A DNA stretch of 64,000 nucleotides from Streptomyces sp. H39-S7 (GTDB lineage: Bacteria; Actinomycetota; Actinomycetes; Streptomycetales; Streptomycetaceae), in the NCBI RefSeq assembly GCF_027158205.1, contig NZ_JAPVLU010000003.1, positions 62,001 to 126,000 of the forward strand, read 5' to 3'. The translations under genes were made by a program, and so were the position numbers. Of this stretch, positions 17,620 to 27,050 are shown in pieces. The notes beneath the pieces are model-generated. The model did no database searches and was not told the origin of the DNA. It saw nothing but the letters and a program-made list of their open reading frames with translations. How positions within the stretch are numbered: position 1 is the stretch's first letter; each line of letters opens with the position of its first letter.

Positions 17620-17634
17620 CTGACGATCCGTCAG
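17620..17634. promoter_or_regulatory. TetR-regulon operator (CTGACGATCCGTCAG)
   Basis: A CTGACG-N3-CGTCAG site 46 bases upstream of the SDR gene at 17681. Confidence 0.85.
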
Positions 17635-17680
17635 AACTGGGCGGTCACGCCGTCGAAACTGGAACCCGCCGGAGGCACGC

Positions 17681-18463
17681 ATGTTGCTGTCAGGAAAGAC
17701 CGTGGTCGTGTCCGGGGTCGGCGCCGGGCTGGGGCAGCGCGTGGCGGCGGCCGCGGTGCGCGACGGCGCCCGGGTGGTGCTCGGGGCCCGCACCAAGGAG
17801 ACCCTCGTGAAGGTCGCGGGCGAGATCGACGCGGACGGGTCGCGGACGGCGTGGCTGTCCACCGACATCGCGGACGGCGATCAGTGCGAGGCGCTCGCGG
17901 CGCTGGCGGTCGAGCGCTTCGGCGGCATCGACGCGGTCGTGCACGTCGCCGCCATGGACGGCTACTTCGGCGGCCTGGAGGACGCGGACTTCGCCTCGTG
18001 GCAGCGCGTCCTCGACGTCAACCTGCTGGGGACGCTGCGGCTCACCAAGGCGTGCCTGCCGGCGCTGAAGGCGCACGGCGGCTCGGTGGTGATCATCGGG
18101 ACGCAGTCCGCGGTGGCGGCACCCTCACAGGTGCGGCAGGCGGCCTACGCGGCGTCCAAGGGCGCCCTGACGTCGGCCATGTACTCGGTGGCGCGCGAGC
18201 TGGGCCCGTACCGGATCCGGGTGAACACGGTGCTGCCCGGCTGGATGTGGGGCCCGCCGGTGCAGGCGTTCGTCCAGTTCTCGGCGCACACCGAAGGCGT
18301 GTCCGAGGACGAGGTGCTGGGCCGGCTCACCGAGCGGATGGCGCTCCCGGAGCTGGCGACGGACGGGGACGTGGCGGAGGCCGCGGTCTTCCTGGCCTCC
18401 GACCGGGCTCGGGCGATCACCGGCCAGTCCTTGCTGGTGAACGCGGGCGAGCTGATGCGGTAG
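17681..18463 (+). CDS. Short-chain dehydrogenase/reductase (SDR)
   Basis: A 260-residue classical SDR. The cofactor motif is GVGAGLGQ (residues ~12-19). NAG-like VHVAAMDG follows, then catalytic Ser in IIGTQSAVAA and YAASK (Tyr/Lys). It oxidises or reduces an alcohol/ketone with NAD(P)(H). The standard NAG motif is replaced by VAA. The operator at 17620-17634 places it in the catabolic regulon; a hydroxyacyl or hydroxysteroid substrate is a guess. Confidence 0.88.
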   Translation: MLLSGKTVVVSGVGAGLGQRVAAAAVRDGARVVLGARTKETLVKVAGEIDADGSRTAWLSTDIADGDQCEALAALAVERFGGIDAVVHVAAMDGYFGGLEDADFASWQRVLDVNLLGTLRLTKACLPALKAHGGSVVIIGTQSAVAAPSQVRQAAYAASKGALTSAMYSVARELGPYRIRVNTVLPGWMWGPPVQAFVQFSAHTEGVSEDEVLGRLTERMALPELATDGDVAEAAVFLASDRARAITGQSLLVNAGELMR

Positions 18464-18513
18464 CGCTCGGCGCCTGTCGGCCCGACAGGTTCCGACAGGT
18501 CCCCTCCTCTCCC

Positions 18514-18543
18514 TACCGCGCGGGATCCCGTTCCCGCGCGGTA
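18514..18543 (+). terminator. Terminator after the SDR gene
   Basis: A perfect 12-bp stem TACCGCGCGGGA/TCCCGCGCGGTA with a 6-base loop, 50 bases after the SDR stop. Confidence 0.85.
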
Positions 18544-18663
18544 CTTCGTCATGCCCTGCAGGACGTCCAGCGAAGTGCCCGCTCATCGTGTGTTCGCCGT
18601 CACGTTCACGACAATGCCAAGGTTGGTCAAGAACAAGTAAAATCGTTCGGCTTTCTGATTCCT

Positions 18664-18679
18664 GTTCAGACTCTTGAAC
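18664..18679. promoter_or_regulatory. Inverted repeat GTTCA-N6-TGAAC upstream of the symporter
   Basis: GTTCAGACTCTTGAAC lies about 137 bases before the symporter start, in a less GC-rich patch (18600-18680). It may be an operator or part of the promoter. The remainder of the 352-base gap (18464-18815) holds the terminator at 18514 and nothing else I can identify. Confidence 0.35.
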
Positions 18680-18815
18680 GCTGGGACCCTTGACCGACTG
18701 CCCCGCCAAGGGGTTCAATCCCGGAAGTCCCCACTCCCGCACGGGGGCGCCCGCCGCAGCGAACGTCACAGCGAAGTGCGATTCACGTTCACAAGGCGGA
18801 CCCCCTGGAGGGGAC

Positions 18816-20393
18816 ATGAACAATCTCGACTGGGCTGTACTCATCGCCTACTTCGGCGTGATGATCGCGATCGGACTGTGGTCGCACAAGCGCATCGACG
18901 ACGTCGGCGACTACTTCACCGCGGGCGGCAAGATGCCCTGGTGGCTGGCGGGCATCTCGCACCACATGTCCGGATACAGCGCGGTGATGTTCACCGGATA
19001 CGCGGGCATCGCCTACAAGTACGGCGTGACGTCCTACGTCACCTGGTCCTTCCCGATCGCGATCGGGATCGCGATCGGCGCCAACCTCTTCGCGCCCCGG
19101 ATCAGCAGACTGCGCTCCCGGCTGCACGTCGCCTCGCCGCTCGAATACCTCAAGAACCGGTACAACCTCACCACCCAGCAGGCGCTGGCCTGGTCCGGCG
19201 TCCTGCTGAAGATCGTCGACGTGGGCGCCAAGTGGGCCGCGATCGCGACCCTGCTCTCGGTGTTCACCGGCGTCACGATCACCCAGGGCATCGTCATCAC
19301 CGGCGCGATCACCGCCGTCTACTGCACGGTCGGCGGCCTGTGGGCCGACGCGCTCACCGAGCTGGGGCAGTTCGTCATCCAGCTGCTGGCCGGTCTCGCC
19401 ATGCTCGTCGCCGCCCTCAGCAAGGTCGGCGGCATCAGCGGGATCTGGACCGTCTGGGACGACCCGAAGCTGGAGGGCCACACCAGCGGCACCGCCGGCC
19501 CGTACACGATGATCTTCCTGCTGGCCTACCTGTTCATCAAGACCTTCGAGTACAACGGCGGCATGTGGAACCAGGCCCAGCGCTACATGGCCACCGCCAA
19601 CGCCAAGGAGGCCGTCCGCTCGGCCCGGCTCTCCGCGGCCCTGTGGTTCGTCTGGCCGCTGGTCCTCTTCTTCCCGATGTGGATCTCCCCGCTGCTGGTG
19701 ACCGCCAAGAAGCCCGACGGGTCGGACTCGTACGGCCTGATGGTCGAGCAGCTGCTGCCGCACGGGCTGCTGGGCCTGGTCGTCGTCGGCTTCTTCTCGC
19801 ACACCATGGCCATGTGCTCCTCCGACGCCAACGCCATCGCGGCCGTCGTCACCCGTGACATCGCGCCGGCGTTCTCCAAGACGGCACGGGCCTGGACCCA
19901 GCGCGCCGGCCTGATCGCCGCGCGGCTCACCACGCTCGCCTTCCTCGGCCTGTCCATGGCGATCGCCACCCAGGTCAACTCGCCCACCTTCAAGGACATC
20001 ATCACCATCGTCATCAAGTGGGTGGCGGGGCTGATGGGACCGATCGCGATCCCCTTCATGCTCGGCCTGCTGCGACCGTTCCGTAAGTCCGGGCCGACCG
20101 CCGCACTCACCAGCTGGGCGATGGGCCTCATTGCGTTCTACCTGCTCAACTACCCGATCAACGACGCGGTCTCGGGCGGGGTGAACCTGGAGTACCAGAT
20201 CTCGGTCCCGCTCGCGGTCTCGCTCTTCCTGTACATCCTCATCGGCTACGTCAAGCCCGAGGACACCCCGGAGCGGGACGCGCTGCTGGAGAAGATCAAC
20301 AACGACGGCGACGACAGCGGTTCCGCCGCGGCCGCGACCGTCCCCGGGCCGGCCAAGCCCCAGGACGTGGCGGCGGTACCCGCCACCGACTGA
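18816..20393 (+). CDS. Sodium:solute symporter (SSS family)
   Basis: A 525-residue membrane transporter with about 13-14 spans. SSS features include YFTAGGKMPWWLAGISHHMSG near the N-terminus, the long hydrophobic helices with KWAAIATLLSVFTG, and FVWPLVLFFPMW. Members couple Na+ entry to uptake of sugars, myo-inositol, proline or carboxylates; SglT-like sugar uptake fits best but is not certain. ATG 18816 follows GGAGGGGAC. It has no operator of the TetR type. The C-terminus is an Ala/Pro-rich tail. Confidence 0.88.
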   Translation: MNNLDWAVLIAYFGVMIAIGLWSHKRIDDVGDYFTAGGKMPWWLAGISHHMSGYSAVMFTGYAGIAYKYGVTSYVTWSFPIAIGIAIGANLFAPRISRLRSRLHVASPLEYLKNRYNLTTQQALAWSGVLLKIVDVGAKWAAIATLLSVFTGVTITQGIVITGAITAVYCTVGGLWADALTELGQFVIQLLAGLAMLVAALSKVGGISGIWTVWDDPKLEGHTSGTAGPYTMIFLLAYLFIKTFEYNGGMWNQAQRYMATANAKEAVRSARLSAALWFVWPLVLFFPMWISPLLVTAKKPDGSDSYGLMVEQLLPHGLLGLVVVGFFSHTMAMCSSDANAIAAVVTRDIAPAFSKTARAWTQRAGLIAARLTTLAFLGLSMAIATQVNSPTFKDIITIVIKWVAGLMGPIAIPFMLGLLRPFRKSGPTAALTSWAMGLIAFYLLNYPINDAVSGGVNLEYQISVPLAVSLFLYILIGYVKPEDTPERDALLEKINNDGDDSGSAAAATVPGPAKPQDVAAVPATD

Positions 20394-20415
20394 GGCACCG
20401 GCGCGGTGCGTGGCT

Positions 20416-20445
20416 GAGGTGGGGCCGCTCCTCCGGTCCCACCTC
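20416..20445 (+). terminator. Probable terminator after the symporter
   Basis: GAGGTGGG pairs with CCCACCTC around a 14-base loop that can add further G-C pairs; 20 bases after the symporter stop. It is followed by a 22-bp near-identical direct repeat (20469-20490 and 20502-20523) that overlaps the end of the next gene. Confidence 0.55.
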
Positions 20446-20510
20446 GGCCGCGTCCGGGCCGCTCCGTGTTCGGGCTGCTGTACGTTCGGGCTTCCTCGCA
20501 TTTCGGGCTG

Positions 20511-21614
20511 CTACACGTTCGGGTAGCGCTCCAGCCAGGACGGGGACGAGCCCGCCGGGCCGTGCAGCGCCGGGGCCTGCGTCATCTCCATCGCGAAGTC
20601 GTCCGCGAGCTGCAGGATCGTGCCGCGCCCCTCGACCTCCGCTATCCACGACGGCGGCAGCGCCGTCTCGCCGTGCAGCGTGCCCAGCAGGTTGCCGCAC
20701 ACCGAACCGGTGGAGTCGCTGTCCCCGCCGTGGTTCACCGCCAGCAGCAGTCCGTGCCGGACGTCCTCGGCGACGAGCGCGCAGTACACGCCGATCGCCA
20801 GCGCCTCCTCCGCCGTCCAGCCCTCCCCCAGCGACTCCACCCGCTCCGGTGTCGGCATCCCCTGCCGGACGGCTCCCAGCGCCCGCTGCAGGGCGTCCGT
20901 CGTCTCCTGGTGGTCCGGGCGCTGGCCGAGCAGCGCCAGCGCGTGCTGCACGGCCCCGTCGAGCGCGTCCCCGCGCGCCAGCCCGTGCACGATGACGGCG
21001 AACGCGCCCGCCGCCAGCTGCCCGGTGGGGTGGCCGTGGGTCTGCGCCGCGCACTCGACCGCGAGCTGGAACACCAGCTCCGGCTCCCAGCCGACCAGCA
21101 GCCCGAACGGCGCGGAGCGCATCACCGTGCCGCATCCCTTGGAGCCCGGGTTCTTCGGATGCTCGACGGTGCCCATCCGGTCGTCGCCGAGCCCGTTCAG
21201 GCAGGCCCGGCCGGGCGCCCGCTGCGCGTACAGCCACTCCTCGCGCGCCAGCCAGCCGATGTCCTTGCGGCGCTCGTCGGGGCCCCAGTCGCTCTGGGTG
21301 GCCGCCCAGCGCAGATAGGCGCGGTGCACGTCGGTGGGCGGGTGCCAGGCGCCGCTGTCGCGGCGCACCTGCGCCCGTATCAGGCCCTCCGTGGTGAAAA
21401 GGGTCATCTGCGTGTCATCGGTGACCGTGCCCCGCCGGCCGAACGCGGGCACGAAGTCCGTGACGCCGTCAGGGCCGTGCGCCGCCCGTATCGCCTGGAG
21501 CGAGTCGAACTCGATGCCCGCCCCCAGCGCGTCGCCGACGGCTCCGCCGAGCAGGCAGCCGCGCACGCGGCTGCGGAAGTCCTGCTGCTGCGCACGTCCC
21601 CAAACCGCTGTCAA
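20511..21614 (-). CDS. ADP-ribosylglycohydrolase family protein
   Basis: A 367-residue DraG/ARH-fold hydrolase. Both metal-binding motifs are present: TVTDDTQM (residues ~63-70, Mg/Mn site) and NHGGDSDSTGS (~295-305). The N-terminal GCLLGGAVGDALG is characteristic. It should remove ADP-ribose from proteins or nucleic acids, or hydrolyse related N-glycosidic bonds. The start appears to be TTG 21614 with GAAGGGG upstream. No ADP-ribosyltransferase partner lies nearby. Confidence 0.9.
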   Translation of the reverse strand: MTAVWGRAQQQDFRSRVRGCLLGGAVGDALGAGIEFDSLQAIRAAHGPDGVTDFVPAFGRRGTVTDDTQMTLFTTEGLIRAQVRRDSGAWHPPTDVHRAYLRWAATQSDWGPDERRKDIGWLAREEWLYAQRAPGRACLNGLGDDRMGTVEHPKNPGSKGCGTVMRSAPFGLLVGWEPELVFQLAVECAAQTHGHPTGQLAAGAFAVIVHGLARGDALDGAVQHALALLGQRPDHQETTDALQRALGAVRQGMPTPERVESLGEGWTAEEALAIGVYCALVAEDVRHGLLLAVNHGGDSDSTGSVCGNLLGTLHGETALPPSWIAEVEGRGTILQLADDFAMEMTQAPALHGPAGSSPSWLERYPNV

Positions 21615-21761
21615 AGCGAGCCCCTTCGGTCAGCAGCTGTCAGTCGCAGGCAGATAGCTTTCAGTCGCAGGCACGATAGTCGACAACGTCGCTCACGTCC
21701 TGTGTGCCCGTCGCCACAGGGGGTGCACCGGCCAGGTACGCCCGGCACCCCTCCCCGCACG

Positions 21762-24350
21762 CTACGCGTCGAGCACCGGCAGCAGCTCCGGCAGGTGACC
21801 GTCGGAGGCGAGGCCGGCGGCCCGGCGCTCCTCGGAGACCTCGCCGTACAGTGTGGTGCGCTGGCGCGACGGCCGGCCGGCCGACTCCGCGATGGCGACC
21901 AGGTCCTGGATCGACCGGTAGGAGCCGTAGCTGGATCCGGCCATCCGCGAGATGGTCTCCTCCATCAGCGTGCCGCCCAGGTCGTTCGCCCCGGAGCGCA
22001 GCATCTCCGCAGCGCCCTCCGCGCCCAGTTTGACCCAACTGGTCTGGATATTGGGGATATGGGTGTGCAGCAGCAATCGGGCCATCGCCGTGACCGCCCG
22101 GTTGTCCCGCGGTGTCGGACCGGGACGCGCGATCCCAGCCAGGTAGACCGGCGCGTTGGTGTGGATGAAGGGCAGCGTCACGAACTCCGTGAAACCGCCG
22201 GTCTCCTGCTGGATCTCGGCGAGCAGCCGCAGATGGCCGAGCCAGTGGTGCGGCTGGTCCACATGCCCGTACATCATCGTGGAGGACGAGCGCAGACCCA
22301 GTGAGTGCGCGGCCTTCACCACCTCCACCCACGTCGCCGTCGGCAGCTTGCCCTTGGTGAGGACCCAGCGCACCTCGTCGTCCAGGATCTCGGCGGCCGT
22401 GCCGGGGATCGAGTCGAGCCCGGCCTCCTTCGCCGCCGCCAGCCAGTCGCGGATCGACATGCCCGTACGCGTCGCCCCGTTGGCGACCTCCATCGGCGAG
22501 AAGGCGTGCACGTGCATGCCCGGCACGCGCTCCTTCACCGCCCGCGCGATGTCGAAGTACGCGGTGCCCGGCAGGTCCGGGTGGATGCCGCCCTGCATGC
22601 ACACCTCGGTCGCGCCGACCTCCCACGCCTGCTCGGCGCGGTCGGCGACCTGCGACAGCGACAGCGTGTACGCGTCGGCGTCGGTGCGGCGCTGCGCGAA
22701 GGCGCAGAAGCGGCAGCCGGTGTAGCAGACGTTGGTGAAGTTGATGTTCCTGGTGACGATGTACGTGACCTCGTCGCCGACCGTGTCGCGCCGCACGTCG
22801 TCCGCGATCCGGCACAGCGCGTCCAGCGCCGGGCCGTCCGCGTGCAGCAGCGCGAGGGCCTGCTCGTCGGTGAGCTTCACCGGGTCGTCCGCGGCGGTCG
22901 CGAGCGCGGACCGCACGTCCCCGTCGACCCGGTCCGGCACCATGCCGGGCGCCGCCTGCTCGCGCAGCGACTCCCAGTCGCCGTACACGTCGTCGAAGTC
23001 GTCCCTGCGGTCGCCGGTGCGCCCGGTGGTGTCGATCGTCGCGTGCAGATCGGTGCGGCCGGTCGCCGTGAACGCCTCGTCGGGCTCCTGCCAGAGCAGC
23101 CCGCTGGGCTTCGCGTTCTCGTCCGCCAGCGCCGTCACCGGGTCCGCCAGGGCCCGGACGTGCGGCAGCAGGCGCGGATCGAGCCACGGCTCGCCGCGCT
23201 GGATGAACTCGGGGTAGATCGTGAGCCGCTCGCGCAGCGCGAACCCGGCCGCCGCCGTCTGCTCCGCCAGCTCGTCGATGTGCGGCCACGGGCGCTCGGG
23301 GTTGACGTGGTCGGGGGTGAGCGGGGACACCCCGCCCCAGTCGTCGATGCCCGCCGCGATGAAGCGCGCGTACTCCCCGTCCACCAGGTTGGGCGGAGCC
23401 TGGACGCGGGCCGCCGGGCCGAGGATCAGCCGGGCGACCGCGATCGCCGCCGCCAGCTCCTCCAACTCCGCGTCCGGCATGCCGCGCATGGCCGTGTCCG
23501 GTTTGGCGCGGAAGTTCTGGATGATCACTTCCTGGATGCCGTGGTACTGCCGGGCGATCTTCCGTATCGCGAAGAGCGACTCGGCGCGCTCCGCGTACGT
23601 CTCCCCGATCCCGATCAGAATGCCCGTCGTGAACGGCACGTTGGAACGCCCCGCGTCCTCCAGCACCCGCAGCCGCACGGCGGGGTCCTTGTCGGGCGAA
23701 CCGTGGTGCGGGCCGCCGGGCTCGGACCAGAGCCGGGTCGCGGTCGTCTCCAGCATCATGCCCATCGACGGCGCGACCGGCTTGAGACGCTGCAGGTCCT
23801 GCCACGACAGCACGCCGGGATTGAGGTGCGGCAGCAGCCCCGTCTCCTCCAGCACCCGGATCGACATCGCCCGCACATAGGCGAGCGTGTCGTCGTACCC
23901 GTGCGCGTCGAGCCACTCCCGCGCCTCCGGCCAGCGGTCCTCAGGACGGTCCCCGAGCGTGAACAGGGCCTCTTTGCAGCCCATTTCCGCGCCCTGCCGC
24001 GCGATCTCCAGGACCTCGTCGGGGGACAGGAACATCCCGTGCCCGTCGCGGCGCAGCTTGCCCGGCACGGTGACGAAGGTGCAGTAGTGGCACTTGTCAC
24101 GGCACAGCCGGGTCAGCGGGATGAAGACCTTCCGCGAGTACGTGATCACCCCCGGCCGCCCCGCCGTCTCCAGGCCGGCGTCCCGCACCCGGGCCGCGGT
24201 CGCGGACAGGTCCACCAGGTCGTCACCGCGCGCCTGCAGCAGAACCGCCGCCTCCGCGGTGTCCAGCGCGACTCCGTCGCGGGCACGCTTCAGCGCGCGC
24301 CGCATGCCGTTGGCAGTGGGGGTCGGCTCGTCGGGGCGGGACAGGCTCAT
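21762..24350 (-). CDS. fbiC: FbiC, FO synthase (7,8-didemethyl-8-hydroxy-5-deazariboflavin synthase)
   Basis: An 862-residue fusion of two radical-SAM enzymes that make FO, the deazaflavin core of coenzyme F420, from tyrosine and a ribityl-uracil. The two CX3CX2C clusters are Cys83/87/90 (CRDKCHYC, CofG half) and Cys542/546/549 (CYTGCRFC, CofH half). Fused length is normal for actinomycetes. ATG 24350 sits at correct distance from GGGAG; ATG 24356 also possible. It supplies the cofactor used by the LLM and Ddn-like oxidoreductases in this window. Confidence 0.96.
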   Translation of the reverse strand: MSLSRPDEPTPTANGMRRALKRARDGVALDTAEAAVLLQARGDDLVDLSATAARVRDAGLETAGRPGVITYSRKVFIPLTRLCRDKCHYCTFVTVPGKLRRDGHGMFLSPDEVLEIARQGAEMGCKEALFTLGDRPEDRWPEAREWLDAHGYDDTLAYVRAMSIRVLEETGLLPHLNPGVLSWQDLQRLKPVAPSMGMMLETTATRLWSEPGGPHHGSPDKDPAVRLRVLEDAGRSNVPFTTGILIGIGETYAERAESLFAIRKIARQYHGIQEVIIQNFRAKPDTAMRGMPDAELEELAAAIAVARLILGPAARVQAPPNLVDGEYARFIAAGIDDWGGVSPLTPDHVNPERPWPHIDELAEQTAAAGFALRERLTIYPEFIQRGEPWLDPRLLPHVRALADPVTALADENAKPSGLLWQEPDEAFTATGRTDLHATIDTTGRTGDRRDDFDDVYGDWESLREQAAPGMVPDRVDGDVRSALATAADDPVKLTDEQALALLHADGPALDALCRIADDVRRDTVGDEVTYIVTRNINFTNVCYTGCRFCAFAQRRTDADAYTLSLSQVADRAEQAWEVGATEVCMQGGIHPDLPGTAYFDIARAVKERVPGMHVHAFSPMEVANGATRTGMSIRDWLAAAKEAGLDSIPGTAAEILDDEVRWVLTKGKLPTATWVEVVKAAHSLGLRSSSTMMYGHVDQPHHWLGHLRLLAEIQQETGGFTEFVTLPFIHTNAPVYLAGIARPGPTPRDNRAVTAMARLLLHTHIPNIQTSWVKLGAEGAAEMLRSGANDLGGTLMEETISRMAGSSYGSYRSIQDLVAIAESAGRPSRQRTTLYGEVSEERRAAGLASDGHLPELLPVLDA

Positions 24351-24477
24351 GGTCATCTCCCGAGCATAGGTCGCTGCCCCGCGGGCGCGGTCACGGCGAC
24401 CGCTATGGCGTTGGCCACCCGGGCCACGGCTCCGGCCGCCCTCGAGGACGCGGCACGGATGGTGCCGCTCGGGCCCG

Positions 24478-25302
24478 TCACAGGAACCGCGCGTAGTCGT
24501 CCAGCACGCGCAGCACCTCGTCCTCGCCGGCCGGCGGCAGCTGGACGACGCACTCCTCGATGCCCAGCTCGGCGAAGTGCGCGAGCTTGCCCTCGGTCGG
24601 ACGCACCGCCGACGGGACGATCTGCGGCCCGCCCGGCCCGCGGCCGGCTCCGTCCCACACCTCCCGCAGCCGCGGCAGCGCGTCGGCGAGGCCGCCGCCC
24701 CCGATCGGCATCCAGCCGTCCGCGTAGTCCGCGATGTGCCCGAAGAGCTTCGGCCCGGCGGCCCCGCCGACCAGCGTCCGCAGCGGGCCCACCGGCTTCG
24801 GATGGGCCTCGCTCGCCGCCACCGACGCCAACTTCCCCTCGTAAGCCGTCGGCTCGGGCGCCCACAGCGCCCGCATCACCCGCATCCGGTCCCGCACGAG
24901 GTCACGCCGGCCCGCCCACTCCACCCCGTGGTCCGCCGCCTCCTCCACGTTCCAGCCGAATCCCACCCCGAGCGTGAACCGGCCGCCCGACAGGTGGTCG
25001 AGCGTCGCGATCTGCTTCGCCAGCACGATCGGATCGTGCTGCGCGACCAGCGTGATGGCGGTCCCCAGCGTGATCCGCCGGGTGACCGCCGCGGCCGCCG
25101 CGAGCGCGGTGAACGGGTCGAGCGTCCGCCCGTACTCCCGCGGCAGCGGCTCCCCCATCGGCGCCGGCGTGGTCCTGGCGACCGGAATGTGCGTGTGCTC
25201 CGGCAGGAACAATCCGTCGAACCCGCGCTGCTCCAACTCCTCGGCGAGGCGAACGGGGCCGATGGTCTCGTCGGTCAGGAAGATGGTGGTGTTGATCCGC
25301 AT
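24478..25302 (-). CDS. LLM-class (F420-dependent-like) oxidoreductase
   Basis: A 274-residue luciferase-like TIM barrel. Signature blocks: [58 protein letters not shown], and [19 protein letters not shown]. The Asp/His-containing N-terminus and LDHLSGGR segment match actinobacterial F420-dependent LLM enzymes (TIGR03619 type). It reduces or oxidises an unknown substrate. It is separated from fbiC by 127 bases and reads the same way. No TetR-regulon operator is visible before it. Confidence 0.88.
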   Translation of the reverse strand: MRINTTIFLTDETIGPVRLAEELEQRGFDGLFLPEHTHIPVARTTPAPMGEPLPREYGRTLDPFTALAAAAAVTRRITLGTAITLVAQHDPIVLAKQIATLDHLSGGRFTLGVGFGWNVEEAADHGVEWAGRRDLVRDRMRVMRALWAPEPTAYEGKLASVAASEAHPKPVGPLRTLVGGAAGPKLFGHIADYADGWMPIGGGGLADALPRLREVWDGAGRGPGGPQIVPSAVRPTEGKLAHFAELGIEECVVQLPPAGEDEVLRVLDDYARFL

Positions 25303-25481
25303 GGGCAGTCTCCGTTGAGCGGGCGGACAGGACGTCGTGCGGGTGAGCGCTGGGTGCGGCGGTACGTGTTTGCACGTGATCCGGCCATCCGCCGGCCGCT
25401 CGCTGTTCCGGCCTCCGACGCTCCGGAGTAGAACAGTTCGCTGCGGCACCTCCCACCCCTCTCGCCCAGGAGGCACGACGG

Positions 25482-27041
25482 ATGGAACGACGCGAAGTCC
25501 TCAAGTTCACGGCGCTCGCGGGAGCCGCCGGAGTGTTCACGCTGGCTCCTGTGAGCTTCGCCGGCGCCGGGTCGGCGAGTGCGTCGGACGGCGCGGGTGC
25601 GCCGGACGGGGTGCCGGCGGCCGAGGAGACCCGTACCGTCAGCGGGCATCTGCCCACCGGCGTGGCGGATTTCGTCTACCTGCCGGTGATCGTGCCGCAC
25701 GGGGTCCGCGAGATCGCCGTCTCGTACACGTACGACAGGCCGGCCGTGCCCGTCGGAACCGTTGGCAACGCCTGCGACATCGGCATCTTCGACCAGCACG
25801 GCACCGCTCTCGGCGGCAGGGGCTTCCGCGGCTGGTCCGGCGGCGCCCGCACCGAGTTCGCGATCAGCGCCGAGCAGGCCACTCCGGGGTACCTGGCCGG
25901 GCCGGTCTCCCCCGGCACGTGGAACGTCGTCCTCGGCCCGTACACCGTCGCACCGCAGGGACTGGAGTACGCCGTCACCGTCACCCTGCGGTACGGGCCC
26001 CGGGGCACCACCCCGGCGCCCACCTACCCGCCGCGACACGCCAAGGGGCGCGGTCGCGCCTGGTACCGCGGCGACTGCCATCTGCACACCGTCCACTCCG
26101 ACGGGAAGCGCACCCCGGCGGAGGTCACCGCCGCCGCGCGTGCCGCCGGGCTCGATTTCATCAACACCAGTGAACACAACACCACGTCCGCGCACTCCGT
26201 CTACGGGCCCCTCGCCGGCGACGACCTCCTGGTCCTGACCGGCGAGGAGATCACCACCCGAAACGGCCACTACCTGGCCGTCGGCACGGACCCCGGCGTC
26301 TGGTTCGACTGGCGCTACCGCGCCCGCGACGACGCGTACGCGCGGTTCGCGCGCAAGATCCGGGGAGCGGGCGGCCTCGTGGTGCCCGCCCACCCGTACG
26401 GGATCTTCCCCGCCAGCCAGTGGAAGTTCGGCTACGACCAGGCGGACGCCATCGAGATCTGGAACGGCCCGTGGGGCCCCGACGACGAGCTCTCCCTCAA
26501 CACCTGGGACAACCTCCTCACGGCGTCCCCGCGCGACGGTCACTGGATCCCCGCCATGGGCAACTCCGACGCCCACCGCGAGCCGCAGGTCGTCGGCCTC
26601 CCCCAGACGGTCGTCCTGGCGGACCGTCTGGACCGCCCCTCCCTGCTCGCGGGCATCCGCGCGGGCCGCTCCTGGCTCGCGGAGTCCTCCGCCGTCCAGC
26701 TCTCCTTCACCGCGACCGGGCCGCACGGCGAGCACGCGGGGATCGGCGAACGGCTGGTCGTGCGGGCGCAGGACGTGGTGACGATGCGGCTGGAGGTGTC
26801 CGGGGTGCCGGATGCGGGCGGGGTGTTCGGGGCGCAGGTGCGGTTGATGACGGACGAGGGCCAGATGTACGCCACGCAACTCTCTCCCTCCGGGGTGGGT
26901 TCCGTTGAGTGGCGGACGACGGCCTCGCTGGCGGCGTACGTCCGGGCGGAGGTACGGCATCCGGTGACGGACGGTGGGGCGAGCGGGTTGCCCGGGGCTG
27001 CCGCAGCGCTGACGAATCCGATCTGGCTCGACGTCCGGTAG
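25482..27041 (+). CDS. CehA/McbA-family metallohydrolase (PHP domain), exported
   Basis: A 519-residue protein with a twin-arginine-like signal (ERREVLKFTALAGAAG) and cleavage near an Ala-rich stretch around residue 30-40. A beta-rich N-terminal region runs to ~180. Then comes a PHP-type phosphoesterase domain: RGDCHLHTVHSDGKRTP supplies two metal His, NTSEHNTTS another His, and PAHPYG and NSDAHR further ligands. CehA and McbA hydrolyse carbaryl esters, but most relatives have no known substrate. GGAGGC-like site precedes ATG 25482. It is divergent from the LLM gene. Confidence 0.85.
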   Translation: MERREVLKFTALAGAAGVFTLAPVSFAGAGSASASDGAGAPDGVPAAEETRTVSGHLPTGVADFVYLPVIVPHGVREIAVSYTYDRPAVPVGTVGNACDIGIFDQHGTALGGRGFRGWSGGARTEFAISAEQATPGYLAGPVSPGTWNVVLGPYTVAPQGLEYAVTVTLRYGPRGTTPAPTYPPRHAKGRGRAWYRGDCHLHTVHSDGKRTPAEVTAAARAAGLDFINTSEHNTTSAHSVYGPLAGDDLLVLTGEEITTRNGHYLAVGTDPGVWFDWRYRARDDAYARFARKIRGAGGLVVPAHPYGIFPASQWKFGYDQADAIEIWNGPWGPDDELSLNTWDNLLTASPRDGHWIPAMGNSDAHREPQVVGLPQTVVLADRLDRPSLLAGIRAGRSWLAESSAVQLSFTATGPHGEHAGIGERLVVRAQDVVTMRLEVSGVPDAGGVFGAQVRLMTDEGQMYATQLSPSGVGSVEWRTTASLAAYVRAEVRHPVTDGGASGLPGAAAALTNPIWLDVR

Positions 27042-27050
27042 GACCCCGCG